Shown piece after piece: positions 47,679 to 55,066 of a stretch of 64,000 bases of DNA. The notes under the pieces were generated by a model, which was not told the DNA's origin, did not search any database, and saw only the letters and a list, made by a program, of their open reading frames with translations. The translations under genes were made by a program, and so were the position numbers. Source of the DNA: Candidatus Electrothrix rattekaaiensis (GTDB taxonomy: Bacteria > Desulfobacterota > Desulfobulbia > Desulfobulbales > Desulfobulbaceae); NCBI GenBank assembly GCA_032595675.1, contig JAVQMD010000001.1, forward strand, positions 1 to 64,000. Direction: 5' to 3'. How positions within the stretch are numbered: the stretch's first letter is position 1; the number at the start of each line of letters is the position of its first letter.

Positions 47679-48521
47679 ATGCGCATCGCCAATCCAATCT
47701 ACGACGTGGTCTTCAAATACCTGATGGAAGACCGCGAATCCGCTATCCTGCTGCTGTCCGAGATCATCGGCGAGGACATCGCGGAGCTTGCATTCCACCC
47801 GCAGGAAAGCACCGCCGAGATCGCCGGGCGGAACCGCTGTATCACCGTGTACCGCCTTGACTTTGCCGCCAAGATACGACTGAAAGAGGGTGGATACCGA
47901 AAGGTCATCATAGAAATCCAGAAAGCCAAGTTCTCCACTGACATCATGCGCTTCCGGCGATACCTGGGCGAGCAGTACAGAAACCGGGAGAATGTATACC
48001 GCGACGACAACGGGAACAAAAAGGCCCTGCCCATCATCAGTGTTTATTTTCTCGGCCACCGTCTGAGCGGCACAGAACGGGCCGTGATCAAAGTGCAACG
48101 GTCGTATTACGACGGCATCACCGAGGAAAAACTCTCCTGCCGGGAGGAGTTCATCGAAAGCCTGACCCACGACAGCTTTGTGGTCCAGATTCCCAGCCTG
48201 CAACAGCCGTACCGGAGTCGCTTGGAGAAGCTGCTCAGTATTTTCGACCAGCACAGAAAGGTGAGTGACCATATCCTGGAGATAAACGAGGATGATTATC
48301 CCGAAGAGTACCGGCAACTGGTCAGACGGCTGATCAGGGCTGCGGCGGAAAAACAGGTCATGGACACTATGGACGCGGAGGACGATATCCTGGAAGAGCT
48401 GGAGAATATGGAGAGGACCATAGAGGAGCACAGGAAAAAGCTGGAGGAGAAGGATAAGCAGCTCGGAGAAAAAGACAGAATCATCAGGGAGCTGATGGAA
48501 AAAGTGAAAAATCAGCAATAA
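47679..48521 (+). CDS. PD-(D/E)XK nuclease-family protein (Rpn/transposase-like), tandem copy 3
   Basis: 280 residues. The body is as in copies 1 and 2, and the base sequence of the first 500 bases matches copy 2 better than copy 1. The tail reads IEEHRKKLEEKDKQLGEKDR and ends IIRELMEKVKNQQ like copy 1, so it appears mosaic. The long open frames on the opposite strand (46748-47692 and 47508-48518) are shadows produced by the repeated sequence. A palindromic element follows six bases after the stop. Confidence 0.85.
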   Translation: MRIANPIYDVVFKYLMEDRESAILLLSEIIGEDIAELAFHPQESTAEIAGRNRCITVYRLDFAAKIRLKEGGYRKVIIEIQKAKFSTDIMRFRRYLGEQYRNRENVYRDDNGNKKALPIISVYFLGHRLSGTERAVIKVQRSYYDGITEEKLSCREEFIESLTHDSFVVQIPSLQQPYRSRLEKLLSIFDQHRKVSDHILEINEDDYPEEYRQLVRRLIRAAAEKQVMDTMDAEDDILEELENMERTIEEHRKKLEEKDKQLGEKDRIIRELMEKVKNQQ

Positions 48522-48527
48522 GATTCG

Positions 48528-48665
48528 GGGCTACTAACGTAAAGGCGGGACAGTCTGCAAAATCAGGCAATTGCACAGTTCGTCGCAAGCTGTTCATTGC
48601 AGGGCTTTTGCCGAATTCGGAGACCTTGTAATCCGAACTTGTGTCCCGGCTTACGTTGGTAGCCC
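48528..48665. repeat. 138-base long-palindrome element (MITE-like)
   Basis: Terminal arms of about 24 bases, GGGCTACTAACGTAAAGGCG at the left and its near complement CGGCTTACGTTGGTAGCCC at the right (48642-48665), continue inward as an imperfect stem. The whole unit could extrude as one hairpin. No protein is encoded and no clear target duplication is seen. It closes the accessory island before ptsN. Confidence 0.7.
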
Positions 48666-48731
48666 GGTATACTTTAGCAAGCTGATTCTACATAGAAAGA
48701 ATATAGTGCATTGTTTTTAAATGTAAAACTA

Positions 48732-49178
48732 TTAGTCTGCCGGAGGATTAAAAAGCTGCTGAATAGTTTTTTTACTGCCAGCCTGGAGAAATTTATTCCT
48801 CTTACTCTCGCTGTTCATCAATTTACTGACCCTGGCCAAGGTCTGCAGGTACTCCTCAGCCATATTTATGGGAGAAAGAATCATCACAACAAGATGAACA
48901 GGTTTGTTATCTTTTGCCTCAAACCCGATTCCCTTTGTTGATCTTCCAAAGCAGAGCATGCATTGCTCTAGGCCATTCAATTTTCCGTGGGGAATCGCCA
49001 CACCGTTTCCGACACCAGTCGAGCCAAGCTGCTCCCGCTCCAGCAGCACCTGTTGGATGGTCTCAACATTCAGTTTTGGGTTGTTCTTTTGGGCAGCCCC
49101 AGCCATTTCTCCAAGAAGGCCCTCTTTATTGGTAGATTCTAATTCAAGGACTATACATTGCTCTGTGAGTTCTATCAT
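48732..49178 (-). CDS. ptsN: PTS IIA-like nitrogen regulatory protein
   Basis: 148 residues, EIIA-Ntr fold. The phosphorylatable histidine is in GNGVAIPHGKL (about 65). In proteobacteria PtsN takes phosphate from EI-Ntr and NPr and regulates potassium, nitrogen and cell-envelope functions. It is the last gene of the lptA-lptB-rpoN-ptsN run, the conserved order in Gram-negative bacteria, which supports the assignment. No hpf gene lies between rpoN and ptsN here. Confidence 0.92.
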   Translation of the reverse strand: MIELTEQCIVLELESTNKEGLLGEMAGAAQKNNPKLNVETIQQVLLEREQLGSTGVGNGVAIPHGKLNGLEQCMLCFGRSTKGIGFEAKDNKPVHLVVMILSPINMAEEYLQTLARVSKLMNSESKRNKFLQAGSKKTIQQLFNPPAD

Positions 49179-49243
49179 TTTTCTGTCAAATATTCCTTTC
49201 CCGCAGGGATACCAAGAATTACTCTAAAAAAAATCAATCAACT

Positions 49244-49271
49244 GTAGGGTCACGGCACGCCGTGCCCCTAC
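49244..49271. repeat. 28-base palindromic repeat, GTAGGG.CACGG type, copy 2
   Basis: GTAGGGTCACGG and CCGTGCCCCTAC surround CACG; the same family as 8847-8874. It ends on the first base of the rpoN stop codon, so it may serve as the stem of a terminator for rpoN or simply have inserted there. Confidence 0.75.
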
Positions 49272-50722
49272 TAACGACTCTTACGACGATGCTTAACCGG
49301 AAGAATTTTCATCTGATCCCTGTACTTTGCCACTGTTCTCCGGGCAACTTTCACCCCCTCCTTTTCTAACAGCTCAGAAATAGCATTATCACTGAGCGGT
49401 TTTTCCGGTGCCTCCTGCTGAATAATCTGCCTGATACGATTTCTTATCGCTTCAGAGGCTACCAAATTCCCTTCAGTTGTCGAAACCGCACTGGAGAAAA
49501 AATACTTCAGCTCATAAAGCCCCTGAGGGGTATGCACATATTTATTTGAGGTAATTCGGCTAACCGTCGACTCATGAAGTCCGATATCCTGTGCTACATC
49601 ATTAAGGACAAGCGGCTTCAGATAACCCGGCCCTTTTTCAAAAAAATCATGTTGAAATTTAAGCAAACTCCTCATGACCTTGTAGATCGAATTCTGTCGA
49701 TAATGCACCGAGTTGATAAAATTTTGTGCATGCCGCTTCTGTTCTGCCAAATACCCCTTGGATTCGGCCCCCATCTTGTCTTTATCCTTTATAAGCTCCT
49801 GGTACTCTGTAGATATCTGCAACCGGGGCAATCCGTCGTTGTTGAGCTGAATAATGAATTCACCATCCAGTTTATACAGGTACACATCAGGAACAACATA
49901 GTTGGTCTGCTCATTACTGTATTCATTACCAGGGTATGGCGTTAACGAGGTAATCACAGCAAAGGCGTTGCGGACCTCACGGGCGGTATAGTCAATATTA
50001 GCCGCGATCTTGGTAAAATTATGCGTCTGCAACTCATTCAGATGTTCAGCAACGAGCATATAGGCCAAATCCTCTTCCATCCCCTTGCGCTCCAGCTGGA
50101 GCAACAAGGATTCGCGGAGATTACGTGCAGCTACTCCCGGAGGATCAAGACTTTGCACTAAGCGCAGCATTCCTTCGGCCTCCTCATGGCTGCACCCTGC
50201 ATAGTCACAGATATCCTCGATAGATGCTTCAAAAAAGCCATACCCGTTCAGGCTTCCGAGGATAAATATGGCTAGATCCTGATCTGTTTCGTCAAGTTTA
50301 ATATGAGAAAGCTGCCATTCCAGAAAGGAAAGTAGGCCGGGAGCGGCTGAGATAAAATCAAACTGCGACGGAGCGTCAGCAGGTGGGGCTTCCTTGGCAA
50401 AGGAGAAATCAGAATCAAAATTATTGCTGTAATCTTCCCAATCAACCTCGACCACGTTTTTCGGATCATCTCCGGTCACCTGGGACGTGGCTGCCGACTC
50501 AGCAGAAACCTGAACCTCCTCAGCGGATAACGCATCAGGATTACTGACGCTTTCCTGGATATCCACCACCTCTTCCAGCATGGGGTTCTGTGACATTTCT
50601 TCGTGCAGTGCATTGGTCAGTTCCAAGCGATTTAGCTGCAGAAGTTTAATAGCCTGACGCAGTTGCTGCGTCATAACTAATTTTTGGGTAAGTTTTACTT
50701 GCTGTCGGAGTTCAAGACTCAT
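49271..50722 (-). CDS. rpoN: RNA polymerase sigma-54 factor
   Basis: 483 residues. The N-terminal region I is Gln/Leu-rich (LRQQVKLTQKLVMTQQLRQA), an acidic region II follows (about 60-120), then core-binding and DNA-binding domains. The RpoN box ARRTVAKYRDQM lies at the C-terminus. It directs transcription of promoters that need enhancer-binding ATPases. It lies 44 bases downstream of lptB on the same strand and is followed by ptsN. Confidence 0.97.
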   Translation of the reverse strand: MSLELRQQVKLTQKLVMTQQLRQAIKLLQLNRLELTNALHEEMSQNPMLEEVVDIQESVSNPDALSAEEVQVSAESAATSQVTGDDPKNVVEVDWEDYSNNFDSDFSFAKEAPPADAPSQFDFISAAPGLLSFLEWQLSHIKLDETDQDLAIFILGSLNGYGFFEASIEDICDYAGCSHEEAEGMLRLVQSLDPPGVAARNLRESLLLQLERKGMEEDLAYMLVAEHLNELQTHNFTKIAANIDYTAREVRNAFAVITSLTPYPGNEYSNEQTNYVVPDVYLYKLDGEFIIQLNNDGLPRLQISTEYQELIKDKDKMGAESKGYLAEQKRHAQNFINSVHYRQNSIYKVMRSLLKFQHDFFEKGPGYLKPLVLNDVAQDIGLHESTVSRITSNKYVHTPQGLYELKYFFSSAVSTTEGNLVASEAIRNRIRQIIQQEAPEKPLSDNAISELLEKEGVKVARRTVAKYRDQMKILPVKHRRKSR

Positions 50723-50766
50723 TGAGAAAAAAACATAAAGTATATGCCATTACAACGACCTGCCTT

Positions 50767-51498
50767 TTACATAGTAAAATTTTCGCCAAGATACATTTTC
50801 TTAGCCAATTCACTCTGAATAATATCATCAGCTACGCCGCTGGTAAGAATTTGCCCTGCATTCATTATATAGGCAAAATCGCATACCTGCAATGTTTCTC
50901 GAACATTATGATCTGAAATTAAAACGCCCAGCCCTTTCGCCTTCAATCCTCGAATAATCTGCTGTAAATCAGCAACAGAAAGGGGATCAACGCCAGCAAA
51001 GGGCTCATCAAGCAGAATAAAACGGGGTCGAGTAGCCAAGGCCCGCATAATCTCCACCCTTCTTCTCTCACCACCGGAAAGAGCATGCCCTTTATTCTTA
51101 GCCAAATATTCTATCTTGAGTTCAGCCATTAACTCGCTAATGCGATTATTAATTTCATTACGAGTTAACCCCAGCGGCTCAAGGACAATCCGAACATTTT
51201 CTTCAACCGTTAATTTTTTAAAAACCGACGGCTCCTGGGCCAGATAAGTAATCCCCCTAGATGCACGACGATGAATAGGAAGTTCCTGAATTTCTCTCTT
51301 ATCAAGAAAGATCGCCCCTGATGTCGGTCGGATAAAACCGACAATGGAGTAAAAGGTGGTGGTCTTACCAGCACCGTTCGGGCCTAACAGACCAACTATA
51401 GAGCCGTTCTGCACTTGCAGATTCACCTGATCCACCACCCGTCGGGCGCGATACTCCTTGACCAGATTCCTGGTTTCTAGGATGGAGATGGGTTCCAT
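50767..51498 (-). CDS. lptB: LPS export ABC transporter ATP-binding protein
   Basis: 243 residues. Walker A LLGPNGAGKTTTFY, signature ALSGGERRRVEIMRALA and Walker B FILLDEPFAGVDP are all present. LptB powers LptFG to extract lipopolysaccharide and pass it to the LptC-LptA bridge. Its ATG shares one base with the lptA stop (TAATG), showing tight coupling. No oddities. Confidence 0.97.
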   Translation of the reverse strand: MEPISILETRNLVKEYRARRVVDQVNLQVQNGSIVGLLGPNGAGKTTTFYSIVGFIRPTSGAIFLDKREIQELPIHRRASRGITYLAQEPSVFKKLTVEENVRIVLEPLGLTRNEINNRISELMAELKIEYLAKNKGHALSGGERRRVEIMRALATRPRFILLDEPFAGVDPLSVADLQQIIRGLKAKGLGVLISDHNVRETLQVCDFAYIMNAGQILTSGVADDIIQSELAKKMYLGENFTM

Positions 51499-52052
51499 TA
51501 TTTCTTTTTCTTATCAGAGGAGGGGATAATCGTTGCTTTAACCCGTCCCTGTTTTTTCCCTTTTCCGAGGACCGTATCAGGACTTTCCACCTCGGAACGT
51601 TTTTCATCAAGATAATAGGTAATAGTTTTTCCTGAAACCATATTTTTTCCCTGCCACGTCTTAGCATTTCCATGCAAAATTACCTTACGTGCATCGGCAA
51701 AATAGTCCATCCGATCACCAGTACCAAGCCAGTCTTCCTGGGTTATCTTAACTTTACCAATACAGATCATTTTCTCCACCTGACGGGACTGATCTTTCGG
51801 TTTCTTCGGGTCATTCGGCTGATAATAAATCGTCATCTCATCAGTGCGGATGTTTACCTTACCCTGACTTGCATCAACATTACCAATAAAAACGACAGAA
51901 TTTTTCTCTTCCTGGGAAATCATGCGATCCGCTTCAATATTAATCGGATCATCATCATTTTGACAGAATCCCGAGCTGGTAGCCAGCAGAAGAATACCTA
52001 AGATGATAGCCGCCTGAAGATTTTTTCGAGATGGTGACAGAAAAAAACGCAT
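51498..52052 (-). CDS. lptA: LPS transport periplasmic protein LptA
   Basis: 184 residues. Signal peptide (LQAAIILGILLLATSSGFC) then the OstA/LptA beta-jellyroll: INIEADRMISQEEKNSVVFI, DEMTIYY and the C-terminal SGKTITYYLDEKRSEV. It bridges the periplasm between LptC and LptD. lptC is usually just upstream but is not seen here; the operon starts with lptA after a gap of about 75 bases that holds no gene. Confidence 0.92.
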   Translation of the reverse strand: MRFFLSPSRKNLQAAIILGILLLATSSGFCQNDDDPINIEADRMISQEEKNSVVFIGNVDASQGKVNIRTDEMTIYYQPNDPKKPKDQSRQVEKMICIGKVKITQEDWLGTGDRMDYFADARKVILHGNAKTWQGKNMVSGKTITYYLDEKRSEVESPDTVLGKGKKQGRVKATIIPSSDKKKK

Positions 52053-52127
52053 TATTACCTACCTATGAAAAGATTTTCTTTGAGAGTAGCCACGGGGGTA
52101 CTCGATCATAAATCCAGTTTCGCTTAA

Positions 52128-52172
52128 ACAAAAAAACAGGAATCTTTCCGTTATGCCGGAATGATCCCTGTT
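52128..52172 (-). terminator. terminator of the metV transcript
   Basis: On the minus strand a long imperfect stem (AACAGGGATC with AATCTTTCCG on one side) closes on a short loop and is followed by a run of T (forward A-run 52130-52136). It stands 28 bases beyond the metV stop. Confidence 0.75.
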
Positions 52173-52199
52173 TGTCAATACAATTTTCTGTCCGCGTTG

Positions 52200-52868
52200 C
52201 TACACAGTGAGATCCTCTCTCACCTGCTTACGTGGACCACCATGCCTGGATGTGGACCAATCACGCATAGGTGCTGATGCTGTCAGTTCTTCCTGACGTT
52301 GCAGATTCCCCATACGATCATAGATCATCTGCCAGACGCAATCGACCTCGGGATGAATCTCGCAGCGTCCGTCCACAGAACCGCCGCACGGGCCGTTCAT
52401 CAGGCTCTTCGCACAGCGAGCCACCGGACACAAACCGCCGGTAAAATGGAGAACGCAGTCGCCGCAACCGGCGCATTGTTCACTCCAGATACCCTGCTCA
52501 GCAGAACCGCCAAAAAAAGTGGTATTCAAGGCTGGAAAAACATTATCTTCAGGTCGCAGATTCGCAATAAAATTCACGCCAACGCCGCAGGCCGTGGAGA
52601 CAATCGCATCGTACTGCCCTTTAAACTGATCAATAGCGTCTATATATTCTTTATCGCATTGACGAACCAGAGAAGCATCAAAGACCTCAGCATTTTTTCC
52701 TGCCTTTTTCAGGCCAAGCCGAATAAGCGAGGCCAAAATCTCTGCCTCCCGCTCTCCGCCTGCTGAGCAGACTGTTACACAGCCCCGACAGGCCAGTACC
52801 AGAATCTTTTTACAATCCTGAACCATCTCTATTATTTCAGCCAAAGGCTTCCGTTCAGCAACAATCAT
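52200..52868 (-). CDS. metV: MetV-like methylenetetrahydrofolate reductase C-terminal-domain protein
   Basis: 222 residues. Cysteine-rich: LACRGCVTVCSAGGERE near the N-terminus, CAGCGDCVLHFTGGLCPVARC, then a NGPCGGS segment and HPEVDCVW near the C-terminus. This is the zinc/Fe-S protein that partners MetF in the Wood-Ljungdahl methyl branch and links it to HdrABC-MvhD-type electron bifurcation. Here it follows hdrC and mvhD, but metF and hdrA are absent. GGAG precedes the ATG. Confidence 0.88.
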   Translation of the reverse strand: MIVAERKPLAEIIEMVQDCKKILVLACRGCVTVCSAGGEREAEILASLIRLGLKKAGKNAEVFDASLVRQCDKEYIDAIDQFKGQYDAIVSTACGVGVNFIANLRPEDNVFPALNTTFFGGSAEQGIWSEQCAGCGDCVLHFTGGLCPVARCAKSLMNGPCGGSVDGRCEIHPEVDCVWQMIYDRMGNLQRQEELTASAPMRDWSTSRHGGPRKQVREDLTV

Positions 52869-52888
52869 ATGGAACTCCTGAAAAAGTC

Positions 52889-52950
52889 GTAGGGGCGAAC
52901 CCCTGTGTTCGCCCTTGTCTATCGGGCAGGCACAGGGGTCTGCCCCTACA
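52889..52950. repeat. 62-base palindromic intergenic repeat, GTAGGGGCGAA type
   Basis: The left arm GTAGGGGCGAACCCCTGTG is mirrored by the right arm, which ends GGGGTCTGCCCCTACA; the centre is TTGTCTAT. Second copy of the family at 13145-13210. It splits the mvhD-metV gap and may weaken or end read-through. Confidence 0.8.
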
Positions 52951-52997
52951 TATCAAAAAATATCGAAAACGGGGAACTTGTGTTTTGGGAATCCCCC

Positions 52998-53408
52998 TTA
53001 TCCAAAAGGAGACGGTCCTAGTTCAGTAACAAGCTCATTCATTTCACGAGCAGCACCGACGAATTCCGGATGCAGTCCACGCGGGAGAAAAAACATTTTT
53101 GCCCGATCCTGTTCCACGCCGAGCTCACCCAAGGATGAGCGTACCGCTTCCACACGTTTGGCGGCCCGTTGGCTGCCCTTCACATTATGACATCCGTCAG
53201 CTGGACATCCGACCACATATACTCCGTCCGCTCCCTCCTCAAAGGCCTTGAGCAGAGTTGTTTCCTCTATTTTCCCGGTACAGACGACACGAGTCATCTT
53301 GACATTCTCAGGAAAATTTAACTGCTGAAGTTCACGACCCTCATCAGCACAGCTTTGCTGGGAGGTATAATGACAGCTGAACAAACGTATGTCCGGTGTA
53401 AAACTCAT
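52998..53408 (-). CDS. mvhD: MvhD-like hydrogenase/heterodisulfide reductase iron-sulfur subunit
   Basis: 136 residues, the delta-subunit fold that passes electrons into HdrA in bifurcating complexes. Cysteines of the [2Fe-2S] centre are visible in LFSCHYTSQQSCADEG, VVCTGKIE and GCPADGCHNV. It lies 19 bases after hdrC. With no HdrA gene adjacent, its electron partner must be encoded elsewhere. Confidence 0.92.
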   Translation of the reverse strand: MSFTPDIRLFSCHYTSQQSCADEGRELQQLNFPENVKMTRVVCTGKIEETTLLKAFEEGADGVYVVGCPADGCHNVKGSQRAAKRVEAVRSSLGELGVEQDRAKMFFLPRGLHPEFVGAAREMNELVTELGPSPFG

Positions 53409-53427
53409 CGAATCTGCTCCACGTATA

Positions 53428-53991
53428 TTAGTTAGTTCCGCAGGCGGCGATCAGCCGCTCATCCTCGGATTCATTCAGGGTGATGGCCTGCGCGGGACAT
53501 TCTGCAACGCAGATACCGCAGGCTTTACAGTCCGTAACAGTAATCGCTGCAACTCCGCCTTCATCAATCTTGGGCACTTCCCACGGGCAGACTCGAACGC
53601 AGGTCAGGCAGGAAACACAAAGGTCACGCTGTACCTGTGCGGCCTTGCCTTTTTCCACCAGCTGCTCTTCGGTAACATAGCCCTTTTTCAAAGCCAAACC
53701 AGCCAAGGTTCCCATGATATCGGCAAAGCTCACATCCTGCGGACAGACAAAGACGCAGCTGCGACAACCGGAACAATACCACAGCAGATCGGACTTGAGC
53801 AAACGCTCCTCCATACCCATACGAACCATGTGGATGATCTTGCGGGGATCAAAATCAGGAACAGCCTGACTGACCGGGCAGGCACCGGAACAGGCACCGC
53901 AGGAAAAACAGGAGTTCAGGTGCTGACCACCGGGTTCCGCAACCACTTCAGCGCTGAATCCAGGATTGATTTCAAATGTTTTCTTTGACAT
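53428..53991 (-). CDS. hdrC: HdrC-like four-cluster iron-sulfur protein
   Basis: 187 residues. Four cysteine motifs in order: CFSCGACSGACP (about 28), CSGCRSCVFVCP (about 73), CVSCLTCVRVCP (about 123) and CKACGICVAECP (about 152). The first two form the HdrC core and the last two a ferredoxin-like tail. It is a cytoplasmic electron relay between HdrA-type and partner subunits. First gene of the hdrC-mvhD-metV group. Confidence 0.9.
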   Translation of the reverse strand: MSKKTFEINPGFSAEVVAEPGGQHLNSCFSCGACSGACPVSQAVPDFDPRKIIHMVRMGMEERLLKSDLLWYCSGCRSCVFVCPQDVSFADIMGTLAGLALKKGYVTEEQLVEKGKAAQVQRDLCVSCLTCVRVCPWEVPKIDEGGVAAITVTDCKACGICVAECPAQAITLNESEDERLIAACGTN

Positions 53992-54000
53992 ACCATCACC

Positions 54001-54390
54001 ACATTGAGCAATTATATTCTCTGATCATTATATTCCAGCAGACCGAACGAGTACTGAATCAGAAAACGGTAGGAGTACTAAATGACAACTGAAACAAAAA
54101 ATGCTGATACATTGACAAGCTCTGCTACAATTAACAAGCAAACATAAATATCCCATTTTTGTCATTTTGTCAACGGAACGGTTCATAATTTGTAAGATTG
54201 GAGGTGGAAAACTCCTGCGTTATGGGCTGCAAAGTTTTTTTCATGGAGGTTGTGAGGTAGGGGGAAGGAGGGTTGTGGACGGGAGACTAGAGGGAAAGGG
54301 TCGCCAACGTGGGCTGGCGGCACCTTTTTGTTTCACATAAGATCTCTTATGCGACATTATTTCAATTAAACAAAGCTATTACTTTGCAAA
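54001..54390. other. gap before the AT-rich cassette
   Basis: No gene is supported. An imperfect hairpin at about 54298-54335 (GGTCGCCA against TGGCGGCACC, then TTTTTG) is oriented as a plus-strand terminator, although no plus-strand gene precedes it. A TTGACA at 54112 has no matching -10. The promoter of hdrC should lie near the left end; a TATAAT on the minus strand (54027-54032) is the best -10. Confidence 0.4.
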
Positions 54391-54882
54391 TCATTCGTCA
54401 CGCCTATCCTCTTTTGCTTTATTCGCCAAGTCATCTTCCCAAACTTTAATAATAGTTTCTATATTAATATTGAGCGAACGAAGATTGTAAAAAAGCTTAA
54501 TAAATGTGACTGAAATTAAAGAACAAACAAGATCGGAAGAAATTTTATAACCGAGCGGCAACAATACCTTATCAGCAAATTGCAACGAAAAGGCGTTATA
54601 TTGCAAATAAGCAGATACTAGCAATTCAACTATACCTGTTCTGTCTAGAATATCAGGTCGTTCAGCAAAAGATATCAACACAAGAAAAACCAATGAATTT
54701 AAGGATAAAAAAATACTCAAAGATAATGATTTATCAAGCACTTTAAGAGGGGCTAATATATCTTTTTTATAAGCACCCTCTTTCGAAAGATTGTTAATTT
54801 TTTTTTTGATAGTTTTCATCAGAATAAACCGTATCATAGATCTTAAAGACAATAAACGTGCGTGCCGCAAAAACAAAACCAT
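54391..54882 (-). CDS. membrane protein of the AT-rich cassette, C-terminal part after a frameshift
   Basis: The meaningful part begins after the A10 tract (54798-54807) as INNLSKEGAYKKDILAPLKV and contains two to three hydrophobic helices (SLSIFLSLNSLVFLVLISFA; LVCSLISVTFIKLF), ending with a charged tail. Residues before that in this frame overlap the N-terminal part out of frame and are probably not real. Adding one A to the tract would join this to 54794-55066 as one protein of about 225 residues with four helices. Not recognised as a known family. Confidence 0.55.
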   Translation of the reverse strand: MVLFLRHARLLSLRSMIRFILMKTIKKKINNLSKEGAYKKDILAPLKVLDKSLSLSIFLSLNSLVFLVLISFAERPDILDRTGIVELLVSAYLQYNAFSLQFADKVLLPLGYKISSDLVCSLISVTFIKLFYNLRSLNINIETIIKVWEDDLANKAKEDRRDE

Positions 54883-55066
54883 TCAAGGCAAGCAAACCAC
54901 TAAACAAACTACTGCTAGTTATTTTAAGGTTATCAATTGTAAACTGAGGTAAGCATAAAAAAAGCAATAACGCCCCTGTAACGATAAGAAATATCACACA
55001 CTTGATATCTCGCAGGCGTTGTGCAATATACTTATTTATTTTCAGAAAAAATTTCTTCACTTTCAA
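54794..55066 (-). CDS. membrane protein of the AT-rich cassette, N-terminal part
   Basis: 90 residues with two hydrophobic helices (VIFLIVTGALLLFLCL and SLFSGLLALNGFVFAARTFI). The reading frame stops just after an A10 run in YSDENYQKKN, while the neighbouring frame continues the protein. Either the gene is frameshifted (true mutation or homopolymer sequencing error) or slippage makes two products. The start overlaps the end of the soluble gene at 55032 by 35 bases, which suggests coupled translation. Confidence 0.55.
   Translation of the reverse strand: MKVKKFFLKINKYIAQRLRDIKCVIFLIVTGALLLFLCLPQFTIDNLKITSSSLFSGLLALNGFVFAARTFIVFKIYDTVYSDENYQKKN

Noticed and set aside
46748-48518. Two long minus-strand frames (314 and 336 codons) opposite the PD-(D/E)XK copies
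   Set aside because: They repeat with the tandem genes and are antisense shadows. Only the plus strand shows the nuclease motifs and ribosome sites.
54112-54131. TTGACA followed by TACAAT as a promoter
   Set aside because: Spacing is only eight bases, too short for a sigma-70 promoter.
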